From assembly GCF_014696135.1 (NCBI RefSeq), contig NZ_JACJPP010000025.1, forward strand, positions 59,619-123,618: a stretch of 64,000 nucleotides of DNA. Direction: 5' to 3'. The translations under genes were made by a program, and so were the position numbers. The notes under the pieces are model-generated. The model searched no databases, was not told the origin of the DNA, and saw only the letters and a program-made list of their open reading frames with translations. Numbering within the stretch: position 1 is the first letter of the stretch; the number at the start of each line of letters is the position of its first letter. The DNA comes from Nodosilinea sp. FACHB-141 (lineage in GTDB: Bacteria; Cyanobacteriota; Cyanobacteriia; Phormidesmidales; Phormidesmidaceae). Positions 1 to 8,223 of this stretch are shown piece after piece.

Positions 1-63
1 GTTTGACGTGTCCCAACTGTCCAACAAGGTCTGATCTGTTCACTTAAAGACTCTGTAGCTGCC

Positions 64-3000
64 TCAGTCACCCATTTCCAGCCCATGGCTGTAGTGATTT
101 TCAACTTTAGATACAGTGTGATGCAGGCTAGCAATGGCAACTATGTGCTGGGCGAAGGCGATCGCCTCTTTTCTCCCTTGCTTTTCATAGATCAACCTCA
201 CCGTCTCACTCCCCGCCACCAGCATCAGCCCTACCTCCTTAGCCGAGCACCTATCCCGCAACGCCCGCTGCGCCACCCGCAACTCCAAACTCGCTGACGG
301 CAAACCCGCTGAGTATGTCTCCCAAAGCGCCAGAAGCTGCTCCCTCGTGTTTACCACCTTTGGATTAGGGGCACCTAGCTTTTGCTGCTCTCGTCTAATA
401 GGTTTTCCAACCGCTCTAGCGACGCGATCAACTGCTGCTGCAAGGCCAGTTCGGTCTTGAGCTGCCCGTTCCAACTGCTCAAAGCCGCAATTAACTGCCT
501 CAACTGCTCCTGCAAGGTCGCCTGTGCATCGGAGGAGGTCTCGTCGCTCACGATAAGCTGCAATTGCGCGACCAAGAGCCCCAAGCTCTGGTTCCAGTGC
601 TGGGGCCACATCGCCAAATCCTCGCCCAAGGCCTGGACGTGGTCTTCGAGGTGCAGCACCCGTTGTGTATTCACGCAGATCTCGGCTCGCAGCGGCTCTA
701 AGCTGCTCTGCAAAACGGTTTCCAATGCGCTCTCCCATTGCTCTAGCGTCAAAGCTGACGATGGGTTCTGGCTTCCGTTCTTCCCGTTGCTCATGCTGTC
801 CATAGGTCATTACCTGTTGAGTTAATGGCACGTAGTCACTGACGTTCTCCTTGGCTCGCGATACCTGGGCTAGTCGCACCAAATCGGTCTGGCTGGTGGT
901 GTACAACTTCACTGCCCTCTTGGCTCTAGAAATCGCGACATAAAAGGCTTCTCGATGGGTGGTCTCTCCAAGCAGCGCTAGCACCCGCTCAGCTGTCTTG
1001 CCCTGGCTGCTGTAGGTGGTGCTTACCCAGGCGTAGTCCACATACTGATTTCCGCTGAGATCAATAGTTGAGGTTTTGCCTTCCCCATCCCGAACCGTCG
1101 CCTTCCCATCTGCTTCTAGCCCCGTCACCACAAACCCCTGCCCATTGCGGATTTCGGCTTTGGAGTTATTGCGTGTCCACCTGAGGCGATCGCCCACCGC
1201 CACCGGGATCGATTGCGTCGTGTACATTGTCTTACGAGGGCACGCTGCCGGATTGACCGACAGTACTGACCCACTCGGAGTCTCCAACACCACCTGCTGA
1301 GCCTCGGAATTCACCGCGATCACTCGGTACTGCTCGCATCTAATCAACCCCTGTTTCCGGTAATCCTGAATCGGCACCAACACATCGCCCACGGCATAGG
1401 CTTTCAGGTAGCTGGCCTGGGCCGTAGTCAAATCTTTCCGTCGCAAGCTCTGCATTACGAAGCTATCTGCGCCCAAAACCCCCTCATCCTGTAACCCCGA
1501 TCGCATCGTCTGGGTTAGAGCCAACCGCTCCGCATTAGTTCCCGCTAGCACCAGCGTGGACTCTCGCTCTGCTGCCGTTAGTGCCAAATAGTCTATTGCT
1601 ACCTGCTGAATCCGTTCCTGAGTTTGAGATCCTTCCTTCACACACCTGGCCTGCGCCAGCAGCTCAATCCCCTCAGAAACCTGTCCCTGAGCCACCAACT
1701 CCACAGCCGATCGCAGCACCCCATTCTGCTGTCGCCGATGGGTCTCCAGGTAAGCGGTAGTCATTCCACCCGCCTGCAAACTTTTGAAGGGATTGCCCGC
1801 TTCTACTGCCGAAAGTTGCCGGGTATCGCCTATCAGCAACACCCTGGCCTGCTCCAGTGCTGCCCGCCGCAAAAGGGCATGGGTATCCTTCATGCTTAAC
1901 AGCCCCGCCTCGTCCACAATCCAGACCGTCGGCTGAGGCGGTTTATCTAATGGCTGCGACACCAGCAGCCCAGCCACAGTGATAGTTTCAATCCCTAGCG
2001 ATTCCCCCAAGACATGGGCCGCTTCAGCACTGGGGGCAAAGCCTCGGATTACGTAACCTTGCGCTTGAGCCAGATCCTTCAAAACGCTTAGAGCATAGGT
2101 CTTGCCCGCTCCGGCTACCCCTTGCCACGCCATCACCGCATCCGGTGTAGTTGCCGCCATTTCCACAGCGTTTTGCTGCTCGGAGTTCAGGGAATGGCTT
2201 ACCAGACTGTCCAACTGGATGCCGTTGGGGACAATTGCGCCCACCTGTCCTCGCCCTTGCTGCATCAGACGAATGGTGTTGAGTTCCAGATTGAGGGCGG
2301 TTTGGGTAGTTAACTTGCCGTCGGCGACTCGGATGAGTTCAGGACTTTCGGCAATGCCTTGCTGGATCGACTCAAACCCCTGCACCCCCAATTCATGCTC
2401 AAAGACAAAGCGCTCCAGCGCCGTCCTCCGAAACACCGACTCCCGTTCCCCACAGTGCTGAATAGCTGCGTCAATGATCGATGTGGCCGATGAAGATGAT
2501 TTAGCTAAGGGGGCGACGCCTTCGGGCAACTCCGGCATTTCTAGCCCCTTCAACTGAATCAGCGCATTCCACCCTCGCTGCAATAGCCCCTCGTCCACCT
2601 CCTTGGGTTTCCGCTTCCGCGATACCAGGGTCGCCGTTTCCCGCATTGCCCGGTTGTTTTCAGACCCCGTCGCCTCCCATTCCTCGATCAGCTTCAGAAT
2701 CTGCTGCCGCCGGGTCGAGAACGCCTTTAACAACTCTGGCGAATATCCCGCCAATTCAAACTGCCCGTGGGCCTTCGGCTCAATCTGGTATCCCTGCTGC
2801 TTCAACGCGACGGCCAACTCGTTCTGGTAGATCTGGCCCAGGAGTTTTTGATTGGCGATGGCCGCCTCATTGCTCAAACTAAACCACCGGCCATCGTCCA
2901 ACTGCGTCGCATTCATCACTACACAATGGCTGTGGAGCTGCGGCTCCGCCTCCCGACTGGTGGAATGGGTAAACACCGCTGCCGCGACATTGCCTGTCGT

Positions 3001-3405
3001 TACCTTCGTCCTCCCAGCCTCGGTTGAAATTCTGGTCTGGGCATAGCGCTCTTCCAACACCGACAGCGCCTTGGCCACCGCCTGATGATGGGCTTCCAAC
3101 ACCCGCTCATCTTGCTGCACTAACGCCGCAATGCTGACGCTCTTTGGCGCACTGAAAGTAAAGTCGGTCGCGGCTCGCCGCTTTTCTGGGTCAACCACCT
3201 TGCCTGTTAGCGATCGCCCACCAGGAGCCTGCCCGGAAAGCATCTGGCTGAACTCTTGCTGATTGACGACCCCAGCCAACCCCAACGACGCAGCCCCTTT
3301 GCCCATCCACTTCGTCGGGTGAGCCGCTTCCTCGGCAGAGTAATAGTCCTCATGGGTGTAATAGGTCTCCGCCTGGGCAGCAGAGAGGTTGCTTGTGGAA
3401 AGCAT
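64..3405 (-). CDS. MobF-family conjugative relaxase-helicase (TrwC/TraI type)
   Basis: Predicted to nick oriT, bind the 5' end through a tyrosine and unwind the strand for transfer. The N-terminus holds the tyrosine-rich start typical of MobF (YYTHEDYY, about residues 15-22) and a relaxase domain with a three-histidine metal site (H147, then H158 and H160 in LHSHC). A RecD-like helicase follows, with Walker A GVAGAGKT near residue 430 and a Walker B-like IVDEAG. At 1113 residues it has full MobF length. The ATG at 3405 gives the typical MLSTSNLSAAQ start; a GTG lies 9 bp upstream. The last ~250 residues are rich in Ala, Arg and Gly and overlap another open frame at 375-803. It diverges from the parM gene. 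Confidence 0.9.
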   Translation of the reverse strand: MLSTSNLSAAQAETYYTHEDYYSAEEAAHPTKWMGKGAASLGLAGVVNQQEFSQMLSGQAPGGRSLTGKVVDPEKRRAATDFTFSAPKSVSIAALVQQDERVLEAHHQAVAKALSVLEERYAQTRISTEAGRTKVTTGNVAAAVFTHSTSREAEPQLHSHCVVMNATQLDDGRWFSLSNEAAIANQKLLGQIYQNELAVALKQQGYQIEPKAHGQFELAGYSPELLKAFSTRRQQILKLIEEWEATGSENNRAMRETATLVSRKRKPKEVDEGLLQRGWNALIQLKGLEMPELPEGVAPLAKSSSSATSIIDAAIQHCGERESVFRRTALERFVFEHELGVQGFESIQQGIAESPELIRVADGKLTTQTALNLELNTIRLMQQGRGQVGAIVPNGIQLDSLVSHSLNSEQQNAVEMAATTPDAVMAWQGVAGAGKTYALSVLKDLAQAQGYVIRGFAPSAEAAHVLGESLGIETITVAGLLVSQPLDKPPQPTVWIVDEAGLLSMKDTHALLRRAALEQARVLLIGDTRQLSAVEAGNPFKSLQAGGMTTAYLETHRRQQNGVLRSAVELVAQGQVSEGIELLAQARCVKEGSQTQERIQQVAIDYLALTAAERESTLVLAGTNAERLALTQTMRSGLQDEGVLGADSFVMQSLRRKDLTTAQASYLKAYAVGDVLVPIQDYRKQGLIRCEQYRVIAVNSEAQQVVLETPSGSVLSVNPAACPRKTMYTTQSIPVAVGDRLRWTRNNSKAEIRNGQGFVVTGLEADGKATVRDGEGKTSTIDLSGNQYVDYAWVSTTYSSQGKTAERVLALLGETTHREAFYVAISRAKRAVKLYTTSQTDLVRLAQVSRAKENVSDYVPLTQQVMTYGQHEQREERKPEPIVSFDARAMGERIGNRFAEQLRAAASRDLREYTTGAAPRRPRPGLGRGFGDVAPALEPELGALGRAIAAYRERRDLLRCTGDLAGAVEAVNCGFEQLERAAQDRTGLAAAVDRVARAVGKPIRREQQKLGAPNPKVVNTREQLLALWETYSAGLPSASLELRVAQRALRDRCSAKEVGLMLVAGSETVRLIYEKQGRKEAIAFAQHIVAIASLHHTVSKVENHYSHGLEMGD
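375..803 (-). CDS. Candidate nested gene inside the relaxase gene (coiled-coil-like protein)
   Basis: A 142-codon ATG frame on the same strand as the relaxase but in a different frame, entirely inside the relaxase C-terminal coding region. The product is rich in Leu, Gln, Glu and Ser with heptad-like spacing (LQEQLRQLIAALSSW, LASLERLENLL-type segments) and looks like a soluble helical or coiled-coil protein. The relaxase frame here is biased to Ala/Arg/Gly, the low-complexity pattern expected when the other frame is under selection. The ATG at 803 has only a weak AGG about 11 bases upstream. RSF1010 mobB nested in mobA is a known parallel. No family recognised; it could still be chance. Confidence 0.4.
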   Translation of the reverse strand: MDSMSNGKNGSQNPSSALTLEQWESALETVLQSSLEPLRAEICVNTQRVLHLEDHVQALGEDLAMWPQHWNQSLGLLVAQLQLIVSDETSSDAQATLQEQLRQLIAALSSWNGQLKTELALQQQLIASLERLENLLDESSKS

Positions 3406-3588
3406 GGAGAGCACAGGTTAAAAACACGACACCACCCTGGAGCGAAAGCGGCAGCGTCTTCAAAAACGGTAGAAACCCTGAGGGGAGGGCCGTTGCCCGG
3501 TTTTTGCCAAAACCTTGGCGTACTGTGTGGCCTCTCCGCGAAGCCCCCGATAGGGGCGCAGCATCCTGATACACCAAATTATATTCCA

Positions 3589-3600
3589 ATTAATCAGCAT
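3589..3600 (+). repeat. Copy 1 of 12-bp motif ATTAATCAGCAT
   Basis: ATTAATCAGCAT occurs here and, identically, at 5477-5488 on the other side of the parM operon. Related inverted forms (AATGCTGA) occur at 3693 and 5449. Probably a binding site for a DNA-binding protein of the element, such as the ParM partner or the excisionase-like protein. Confidence 0.6.
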
Positions 3601-3651
3601 TTATAGCATAGGTCTCGAAAGGTCACGTTGCTTCGGCACTTTTGAAATGCT

Positions 3652-3671
3652 TTTCACAAAGTTTCACAAAG
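3652..3671 (+). repeat. Tandem 10-bp repeat TTTCACAAAG x2
   Basis: Two head-to-tail copies of TTTCACAAAG followed by the partial match TTGCAC. The 10-bp period equals one helical turn, as in operator or iteron arrays. It lies about 60 bp upstream of parM. Confidence 0.55.
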
Positions 3672-3730
3672 TTGCACGGATTTGGCGGAGACAATGCTGA
3701 TAAATGAATCAGTGATTAGGAGATGTTCCT

Positions 3731-4855
3731 ATGAATTCTCATGCTCCGACGCTTTTATTAGCCTGCGACTTGGGTAAGTCGGGCGGCAAGTTCTTCTACA
3801 AGCTGCTCCACGGCCAGACCCATGCCCTTTGGATGGAGGCGGAAGTGGCTCAACGCGAAGCTGCTGGGGTCGAATCGATTAGCTCTGGGGGCCGTCCGCA
3901 AGATTGTGCCTGGTACCGCAATAGTGAGGTGTTGACGTTTGTGGGCAAAGCAGCCCAGCGATTTGTGGACTACAACAGCTTCAAGGAGGACAAAAGCCTG
4001 AAGGCTCCCGAACGAATTGTGGGGGCACTGGGGGCGATCGCTAAAACCGAGGGGTTGCCCAATCGCTTTGATGCCGTGGTCTGGGTGCTGCTGCCGATTA
4101 ATGAATTGGCCACCCGTCAGCAGATCTCATCTCGATTGATGGCTCTGGGGCAAGGCTTTCGGTTCCAAGACGAGGTGGAGTACCGAGTCAATCTAACGCT
4201 CAGCTTCCGGCCTGAGGGCTATGGTATCTACGTCCAGCGCAAAGCTCAGCTTCAGCAGGCAGGGATATCTATCGCCCAGCGCACCACCTGGATTGAGATG
4301 CTGGGCCACCGTAACGGCACCCAACTCGCCTTCGAGACCGGCACCTTAAACACGGCCAAATCGACCTCCAAGTTTCCGGGCTTCTGGGATTCGTTCGAGA
4401 AAGCCGCCAATGCGGCGGGGGTGTCGGTGACGGAATACGACGTGTTGCTAAGAGCGCTTGAGACGAGGCAGGCCCAGCAATATTCGGTGGCCAAGGGAAT
4501 CTCGGTCGATTTCTCGGCGGCGATCGATCAGGTAGAAGCGGCTTATCTGGCCAGCTTGGAATCCCACTTCACCGATTACCTGCTGCCGAGCTTGGCGACG
4601 GAAAAGGGGGATGTGGTGTTAGCAGGCGGGGCCGCTTACCTGATGCGGGAACCGTTGCGGCAGTTCTTTGAGGAGCGCGGGTTTGCACTGCGTTTGTCGT
4701 TCGCCTGGGAACACCAGGAGGCGTTGTCCCAACTGGTCAAGGATCAGCTACCGGAAGCGGTGGAACTACCCTCGCTGCCGATGCGGATGACCGATGGCTT
4801 TGGCCTGTTCCAGGCGCTGCTTGGCGATGTCAATCGACTGCGGGTGGGGGTATGA
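3731..4855 (+). CDS. parM: ParM/StbA-like actin-family plasmid segregation ATPase
   Basis: Predicted actin-like ATPase that forms filaments to separate copies of the element. The N-terminal phosphate-1 loop reads DLGKSGGK (residues 13-20), matching the DxGxxxxK pattern of ParM-type proteins, and a C-terminal adenosine-type loop reads VVLAGGAAYLM near residue 297. Length 374 is in the range for ParM relatives. An AGGAG eight bases before the ATG supports the start. The stop overlaps the next gene by 4 bp (ATGA), so the two are translationally coupled like parM-parR. Partition genes are also found in some ICEs. The alternative is another actin-like cytoskeletal protein. Confidence 0.75.
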   Translation: MNSHAPTLLLACDLGKSGGKFFYKLLHGQTHALWMEAEVAQREAAGVESISSGGRPQDCAWYRNSEVLTFVGKAAQRFVDYNSFKEDKSLKAPERIVGALGAIAKTEGLPNRFDAVVWVLLPINELATRQQISSRLMALGQGFRFQDEVEYRVNLTLSFRPEGYGIYVQRKAQLQQAGISIAQRTTWIEMLGHRNGTQLAFETGTLNTAKSTSKFPGFWDSFEKAANAAGVSVTEYDVLLRALETRQAQQYSVAKGISVDFSAAIDQVEAAYLASLESHFTDYLLPSLATEKGDVVLAGGAAYLMREPLRQFFEERGFALRLSFAWEHQEALSQLVKDQLPEAVELPSLPMRMTDGFGLFQALLGDVNRLRVGV

Positions 4856-5343
4856 GCCAAAACGGTCACCCGCATCCGGAGCGGGTCAAGTTCATCTACA
4901 ATGCTCAGTTTCCGGCAGCGACGGCGGTGGTGCTGAATTACCTGTTGAACAATCCGCATTTCACTGGTCGCCAGGGCCGACAGCAGGGGATGGATGCCAT
5001 GATGGCGTTCTATCGCCCCCTAGCGGAAGAGTTCCACAGCGAGCTATCAGTTTCAGAGATTCAAGACATGGCGCGGCACTGTGTAGAGCGCTTAGCCAAG
5101 CAGATTGACGACCTGTGCGATCGCTACCACATTGCCAATCCCGTCATATCTTATAGCGTTGCTCCAACTCCGTTGAGCAGCACCGCTCGCTTGGAAACAA
5201 TCTTAGAGGAGTTGGTGGTAGCAGTGAGGGGAGGAGGGGTGACCTCGCCCAAATCCCCTGCACCAGCACAGATGGATATTGAGCAGGGGGTAGCAATGGA
5301 TGGCGATGAGCTAGGCGACCTCGGAGACATCCTCAACAATTAA
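4852..5343 (+). CDS. Small partner of ParM, possible ParR-like adaptor
   Basis: A 163-residue protein whose start overlaps the parM-like stop as ATGA. I recognise no domain. The first ~100 residues look helical and moderately basic (HPERVKFIYNAQF near the start); the C-terminus is acidic and disordered-looking (ends DELGDLGDILNN). In ParMRC systems the gene after parM encodes the DNA-binding adaptor ParR, so an adaptor role is the leading inference, supported only by position and size. The repeats flanking the pair could be its sites. A terminator-like hairpin follows at 5396. Confidence 0.55.
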   Translation: MSQNGHPHPERVKFIYNAQFPAATAVVLNYLLNNPHFTGRQGRQQGMDAMMAFYRPLAEEFHSELSVSEIQDMARHCVERLAKQIDDLCDRYHIANPVISYSVAPTPLSSTARLETILEELVVAVRGGGVTSPKSPAPAQMDIEQGVAMDGDELGDLGDILNN

Positions 5344-5395
5344 CGTCAAGCTAATCCGGGTTAGTGGCTGGATACTGATTCTACATTTCTATTCC

Positions 5396-5432
5396 ACCTC
5401 TATCGCTACTGTTAAACGATAGAGGTTAATTT
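5396..5432 (+). terminator. Hairpin after the parM operon
   Basis: Perfect 10-bp stem ACCTCTATCG/CGATAGAGGT with an 11-base loop, followed by TAATTT. Lies 53 bp after the stop of the ParM partner gene. The T tract is weak, so termination is probable but not certain. Confidence 0.55.
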
Positions 5433-5446
5433 CCATGCCAGAATTA

Positions 5447-5511
5447 GCAATGCTGAGACAATATTAAGTATCGCAAATTAATCAGCATAATATCAGCTAA
5501 TGCATTGCTGA
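5447..5511 (+). repeat. Cluster of TCAGCAT/ATGCTGA motifs, including copy 2 of the 12-bp repeat
   Basis: Within 65 bp there are GCAATGCTGA (5447-5456), ATTAATCAGCAT (5477-5488, identical to 3589-3600), TATCAGC (5491-5497) and GCATTGCTGA (5502-5511). The cluster sits between the parM operon and the excisionase-like gene and could be a partition site, an operator or a recombination accessory site. Confidence 0.55.
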
Positions 5512-5632
5512 CCCCCCTAAAATGGCAACATCAGGACGGTGCAACCTGGAATAACACCATAGGTTGCACTACAACGCTCTACCAACTCTGCTTTGGACTT
5601 TGTCCCTGTTGTTAACCCAGGAGTTGGGTGCC

Positions 5633-5896
5633 ATGCTTCTTTTTGTCAGTAAACGAAAAGCCTCTGAATGTCTCAACCTTAGTGACTCAACTCTGAAAAA
5701 GTATCGCCTTCAGGGCGACTGGATTGAGGGCATTCACTGGGTGAGAATCAACAGTCGCTGTGTGCGCTACAACTTGGCGTTGATTCAAGACTGGCTGCAC
5801 AATCGAGGTAACCCAAATGCTCACTTGCGGGCGATCGAGCTTTACCAGGAGGGCTTACTAAGCCATCAGACCCGCAAAAAGCAAACTAGGAGTTAA
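5633..5896 (+). CDS. Excisionase-like small HTH DNA-binding protein
   Basis: An 87-residue protein with a MerR/Xis-type winged-helix start: SKRKASECLNLSDSTLKKYR (residues 5-24) resembles the helix-turn-helix of excisionases and phage-type HTH-17 proteins, followed by a wing-like segment and basic residues. The ATG at 5633 has AGGAG nine bases upstream; a longer frame begins with TTG at 5564 but its extension is hydrophobic and lacks this site. It converges with the tyrosine recombinase gene, and the pair probably controls excision. It could instead act as a repressor at the nearby repeats. Confidence 0.65.
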   Translation: MLLFVSKRKASECLNLSDSTLKKYRLQGDWIEGIHWVRINSRCVRYNLALIQDWLHNRGNPNAHLRAIELYQEGLLSHQTRKKQTRS

Positions 5897-5968
5897 GAGA
5901 GGTAGTTGTGTTCTGAGAATTCCTGGACAAATTTTGTGTATTGCAATGGTCGACCCTCAAGGTCATGT

Positions 5969-7153
5969 TTACGACAAATCAGGGGGTCTTAGATTTGTAA
6001 AGTTAGTTGCTCCATAGTGCTTGTCAATCATCTTGGCACTAGTTCCTGTCCAGCGACCAATTGCCGTACTGTTGATGTGGGCTTCTACGCACAGGCTGAT
6101 GAAGGTGTGGCGGCACTGATAACTCTTGCGATAAGGAATATCACAGGCTTTAAGGACGGCTCGCCAAGCACGGGTAGAAAAGTTGTGCTGGTCGATGAAC
6201 TTCCCCTTGGGACTAGGGAATAAAAAGGCATCGCTCTCGCCCTTCTCCGGCCTGATGGCGTCGAGAATGGCCTTGACCTCTGGAGTAATCGGAAAGTCTC
6301 GCTTCCGCTGAGTCTTGAGCCCCTCCTTTAGGGTCAAGCCATCTTCGGAGACCACCACCGACTGCCTGAACTTGATAACCGATGGAGTAACGTACTTCCA
6401 TTGGAGAGCAATGACTTCGGAAGGACGGGCTCCAGTGGCAAAGAGGAAGCGCACGTAGGAGGCGTAGTGGCTGTAGTAGCGATCGGCCTCAAACCCCGCA
6501 ATGATCCTGTCTCGCTCCTCTTTGGTAAAAGGATTCACGTCCTCATCTTCAGACAGCCCCTTGGGAGCCTTAATTTTCATTGTCAGAAAGGGATTGCCCT
6601 CAATCAAGCCTTCCTCCTCTGCCCAGCTACAGCAGGCTTTAAGCTGGGTCAGGCAACGCTTGGCTGCATCGGGTGTCAGATGGGCTAGCAGGTAGTCACG
6701 AATCAGAATAGCCTCGTCTAGAGATCGGCTGGGGAAACGGCTAATGTGATTTTTCTGTTTGGTAAAGTCCTTGGCGTAGGTGCTGGGGCTGATCTGGGGT
6801 TTCTTGAATTGGGCGTACTTCTCCCAAATCTCATCCAGCCCCATCTCAGGGGCTACGGGTGGATTGGGGGAAATGGGGGAAACCGTGGAGAGAGATCCAA
6901 CGGTCTGGTACTTCTGTAGGCTGAGATCCACTTCCCCATAGTCAATATCTCGCTGAATTGCCCTGACTGTATCGCCTACTCGCTGGCGGTTTAGGGGCGT
7001 GTCTTCAAACCCTGTGGAGATGTAGAACCGCTTACGCTGTACCTCTCCATCTACTTCGACGGGGTAAGAAAAGACGATTTGCAGCCGTCCTTTAGTGTTT
7101 TTGAACTGGACTGAGCCTTTTTTGGCTTTGCTTCTTAGGGTTACCGAATACAT
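5969..7153 (-). CDS. Tyrosine recombinase/integrase of the element
   Basis: Site-specific recombinase for integration and excision at the adjacent tRNA-Phe. An N-terminal arm-binding-like region (about 1-75) and a SAM-like core-binding domain (about 105-190) precede the catalytic domain. Catalytic candidates are R243 (FATGARPSEV), R348 in YQCRHT and nucleophile Y380 (IDKHYG). The first His of the usual HxxR box is Tyr here. Length 394 is typical. Transcribed away from the tRNA, with the element's remaining genes beyond. The ATG at 7153 begins MYSVTLRSKAKKG. Confidence 0.92.
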   Translation of the reverse strand: MYSVTLRSKAKKGSVQFKNTKGRLQIVFSYPVEVDGEVQRKRFYISTGFEDTPLNRQRVGDTVRAIQRDIDYGEVDLSLQKYQTVGSLSTVSPISPNPPVAPEMGLDEIWEKYAQFKKPQISPSTYAKDFTKQKNHISRFPSRSLDEAILIRDYLLAHLTPDAAKRCLTQLKACCSWAEEEGLIEGNPFLTMKIKAPKGLSEDEDVNPFTKEERDRIIAGFEADRYYSHYASYVRFLFATGARPSEVIALQWKYVTPSVIKFRQSVVVSEDGLTLKEGLKTQRKRDFPITPEVKAILDAIRPEKGESDAFLFPSPKGKFIDQHNFSTRAWRAVLKACDIPYRKSYQCRHTFISLCVEAHINSTAIGRWTGTSAKMIDKHYGATNFTNLRPPDLS

Positions 7154-7188
7154 GGCAGCATCGGGGAATAAAGAGCATTCGTACTACT

Positions 7189-7264
7189 CCCCTTTTCGGG
7201 GACTGTGGCTATCGTCCGGATATTCCCCAAAAAATTCCCCCAATTTTCCCCCAATCCGTCCCCC
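7189..7264 (+). promoter_or_regulatory. Phased C-rich motif array upstream of the integrase
   Basis: The motif TTCCCC(C) or TCCCC(C) recurs near 7189, at 7223, 7235, 7246 and 7259, the last four spaced 11-13 bp, close to one helical turn. The array lies between the integrase start and the tRNA end, where arm-type integrase or excisionase sites would be expected. Function is inferred. Confidence 0.4.
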
Positions 7265-7320
7265 GAACTCGCCTAAAGATGTCCAAAAATGGACAACGCG
7301 AAAATCAAAAGCTCCAAAGC

Positions 7321-7353
7321 AAAAGCCCCGAATGGCTTAGATTCAGGGCTTTT
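7321..7353 (-). terminator. Terminator after tRNA-Phe
   Basis: AAAAGCCCCGAAT and ATTCAGGGCTTTT pair over 13 bp with one C-A mismatch and a 7-base loop. It lies 17 bp beyond the tRNA 3' end on the minus strand and ends in a T run, as an intrinsic terminator should. The flanking A and T runs make it potentially bidirectional. Confidence 0.75.
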
Positions 7354-7370
7354 CGCTTGATTTAGTTGAA

Positions 7371-7443
<73 letters not shown>

Positions 7444-7528
7444 TAGGGGCGCAAAATTCAGCGCTCAATTAAGATAGCAAGCTGATGTCACCCCTGACAA
7501 GGCTATTGGGAAAAAATCCTGCCCTTCT

Positions 7529-7978
7529 CTACTGAACCTCTCGCAGGCGGGCCACCTTGAGGTAAAAATTACCGGCACCTTGTCCAGCGTAGGCACTTAC
7601 CCGAACCGTGTAGGTGCCTGACTCACCAATGCGGGCGAACAGTAAAGAATTAGTGGTGCCGTCCGGGCCGTCATCGTTTTCGCCCACGGTGACACCGTCT
7701 TTGTTCATCAAAATGACTAGGGTGTCAAACTCTTCAGAGGTGACATCGACCGCCACTTGGTCTCCCGCCTCTAGATTGACCGTATAGTCGCGGGCAAACC
7801 CACCGGTACCGGTAGGGATGTCGCTATTGCTCAGAGCATCGTTAACTTCTCGAGATGCCGGTAGCGAAATAGGAGAATAAACAGTTGTCTGCGCCTTAGC
7901 TGGCAGCGAAGTCAGCGCCAAGGTAGTCAATGCCAAAGGAAGCAGCAGGTCGCGCTGTAGCCGAAGGTGAAATTGCAT
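7529..7978 (-). CDS. Exported PPC-domain protein
   Basis: A 149-residue secreted protein. The ATG at 7978 gives a signal peptide (LLLPLALTTLALTSLPAKA, cleavage probably after AKA-Q); an upstream GTG would only add residues before it. The mature part is one beta-sandwich PPC-like domain: the DYTVNLEAGDQVAVDV segment, an FDTLVILMNKDG strand, then ENDDGPDGTTNSLL and GTYTVRVSAY, the typical order of bacterial pre-peptidase C-terminal domains. Such domains bind ligands or assist secretion of attached enzymes, but here it stands alone, so its partner is unknown. Confidence 0.75.
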   Translation of the reverse strand: MQFHLRLQRDLLLPLALTTLALTSLPAKAQTTVYSPISLPASREVNDALSNSDIPTGTGGFARDYTVNLEAGDQVAVDVTSEEFDTLVILMNKDGVTVGENDDGPDGTTNSLLFARIGESGTYTVRVSAYAGQGAGNFYLKVARLREVQ

Positions 7979-8223
7979 AGATTGTGAAAGATTAATAGAG
8001 ACAAATTTGCCCAAAGGCACGAGATCGTGCTCATTATGGCCTAAATTTTGGTGTTGCTTCGAGAACTAAAAGAGTCTACATATAGTCGGCCTTCAGGCGC
8101 TGAGGGTGTCTCACCGTCAAACACTCTGTAGATCTTACGGGTTTAAGGCTTGGCAAGCTGAAGTTTTGGTTGCGTCGTTTCTCAGTTTCGTTGCTACACT
8201 CACAGACGACCAATGCCCTAGGT

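Larger units (their letters stand above)
3415..3730. promoter_or_regulatory. Relaxase/parM divergent intergenic region; possible oriT and partition sites
   Basis: This 316-bp gap separates two divergent genes, so it must hold both promoters. It contains ATTAATCAGCAT at 3589-3600, the inverted relative AATGCTGATAAAT at 3693-3705, and a tandem 10-bp repeat at 3652-3671. Relaxase genes often lie next to oriT, and centromere repeats usually lie upstream of parM, so both functions are plausible. Neither is proven from sequence alone. The parM ATG is preceded by a good AGGAG eight bases upstream. Confidence 0.45.
1..7370. mobile_element. End of an integrated conjugative/mobilisable element at tRNA-Phe
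   Basis: A run of plasmid-type genes (MobF relaxase, ParM-like segregation ATPase with a small partner, excisionase-like HTH, tyrosine recombinase) ends beside the 3' end of a tRNA-Phe gene. A recombinase next to a tRNA 3' end is the standard layout of ICEs, IMEs and integrated plasmids. The genes right of the tRNA are ordinary chromosomal ones. No type IV secretion genes are visible, so whether the element is self-transmissible cannot be judged. The exact core site and the far att copy are not visible; the boundary at 7370 is inferred from the tRNA end. Confidence 0.75.

Noticed and set aside
382..825. Plus-strand frame opposite the nested relaxase-region gene
   Set aside because: It is antisense to both minus-strand frames, Ser/Cys-rich, and has no ribosome site; a shadow.
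5564..5632. Upstream TTG extension of the excisionase-like gene
   Set aside because: The hydrophobic extension is atypical, and a good AGGAG site matches the ATG at 5633.
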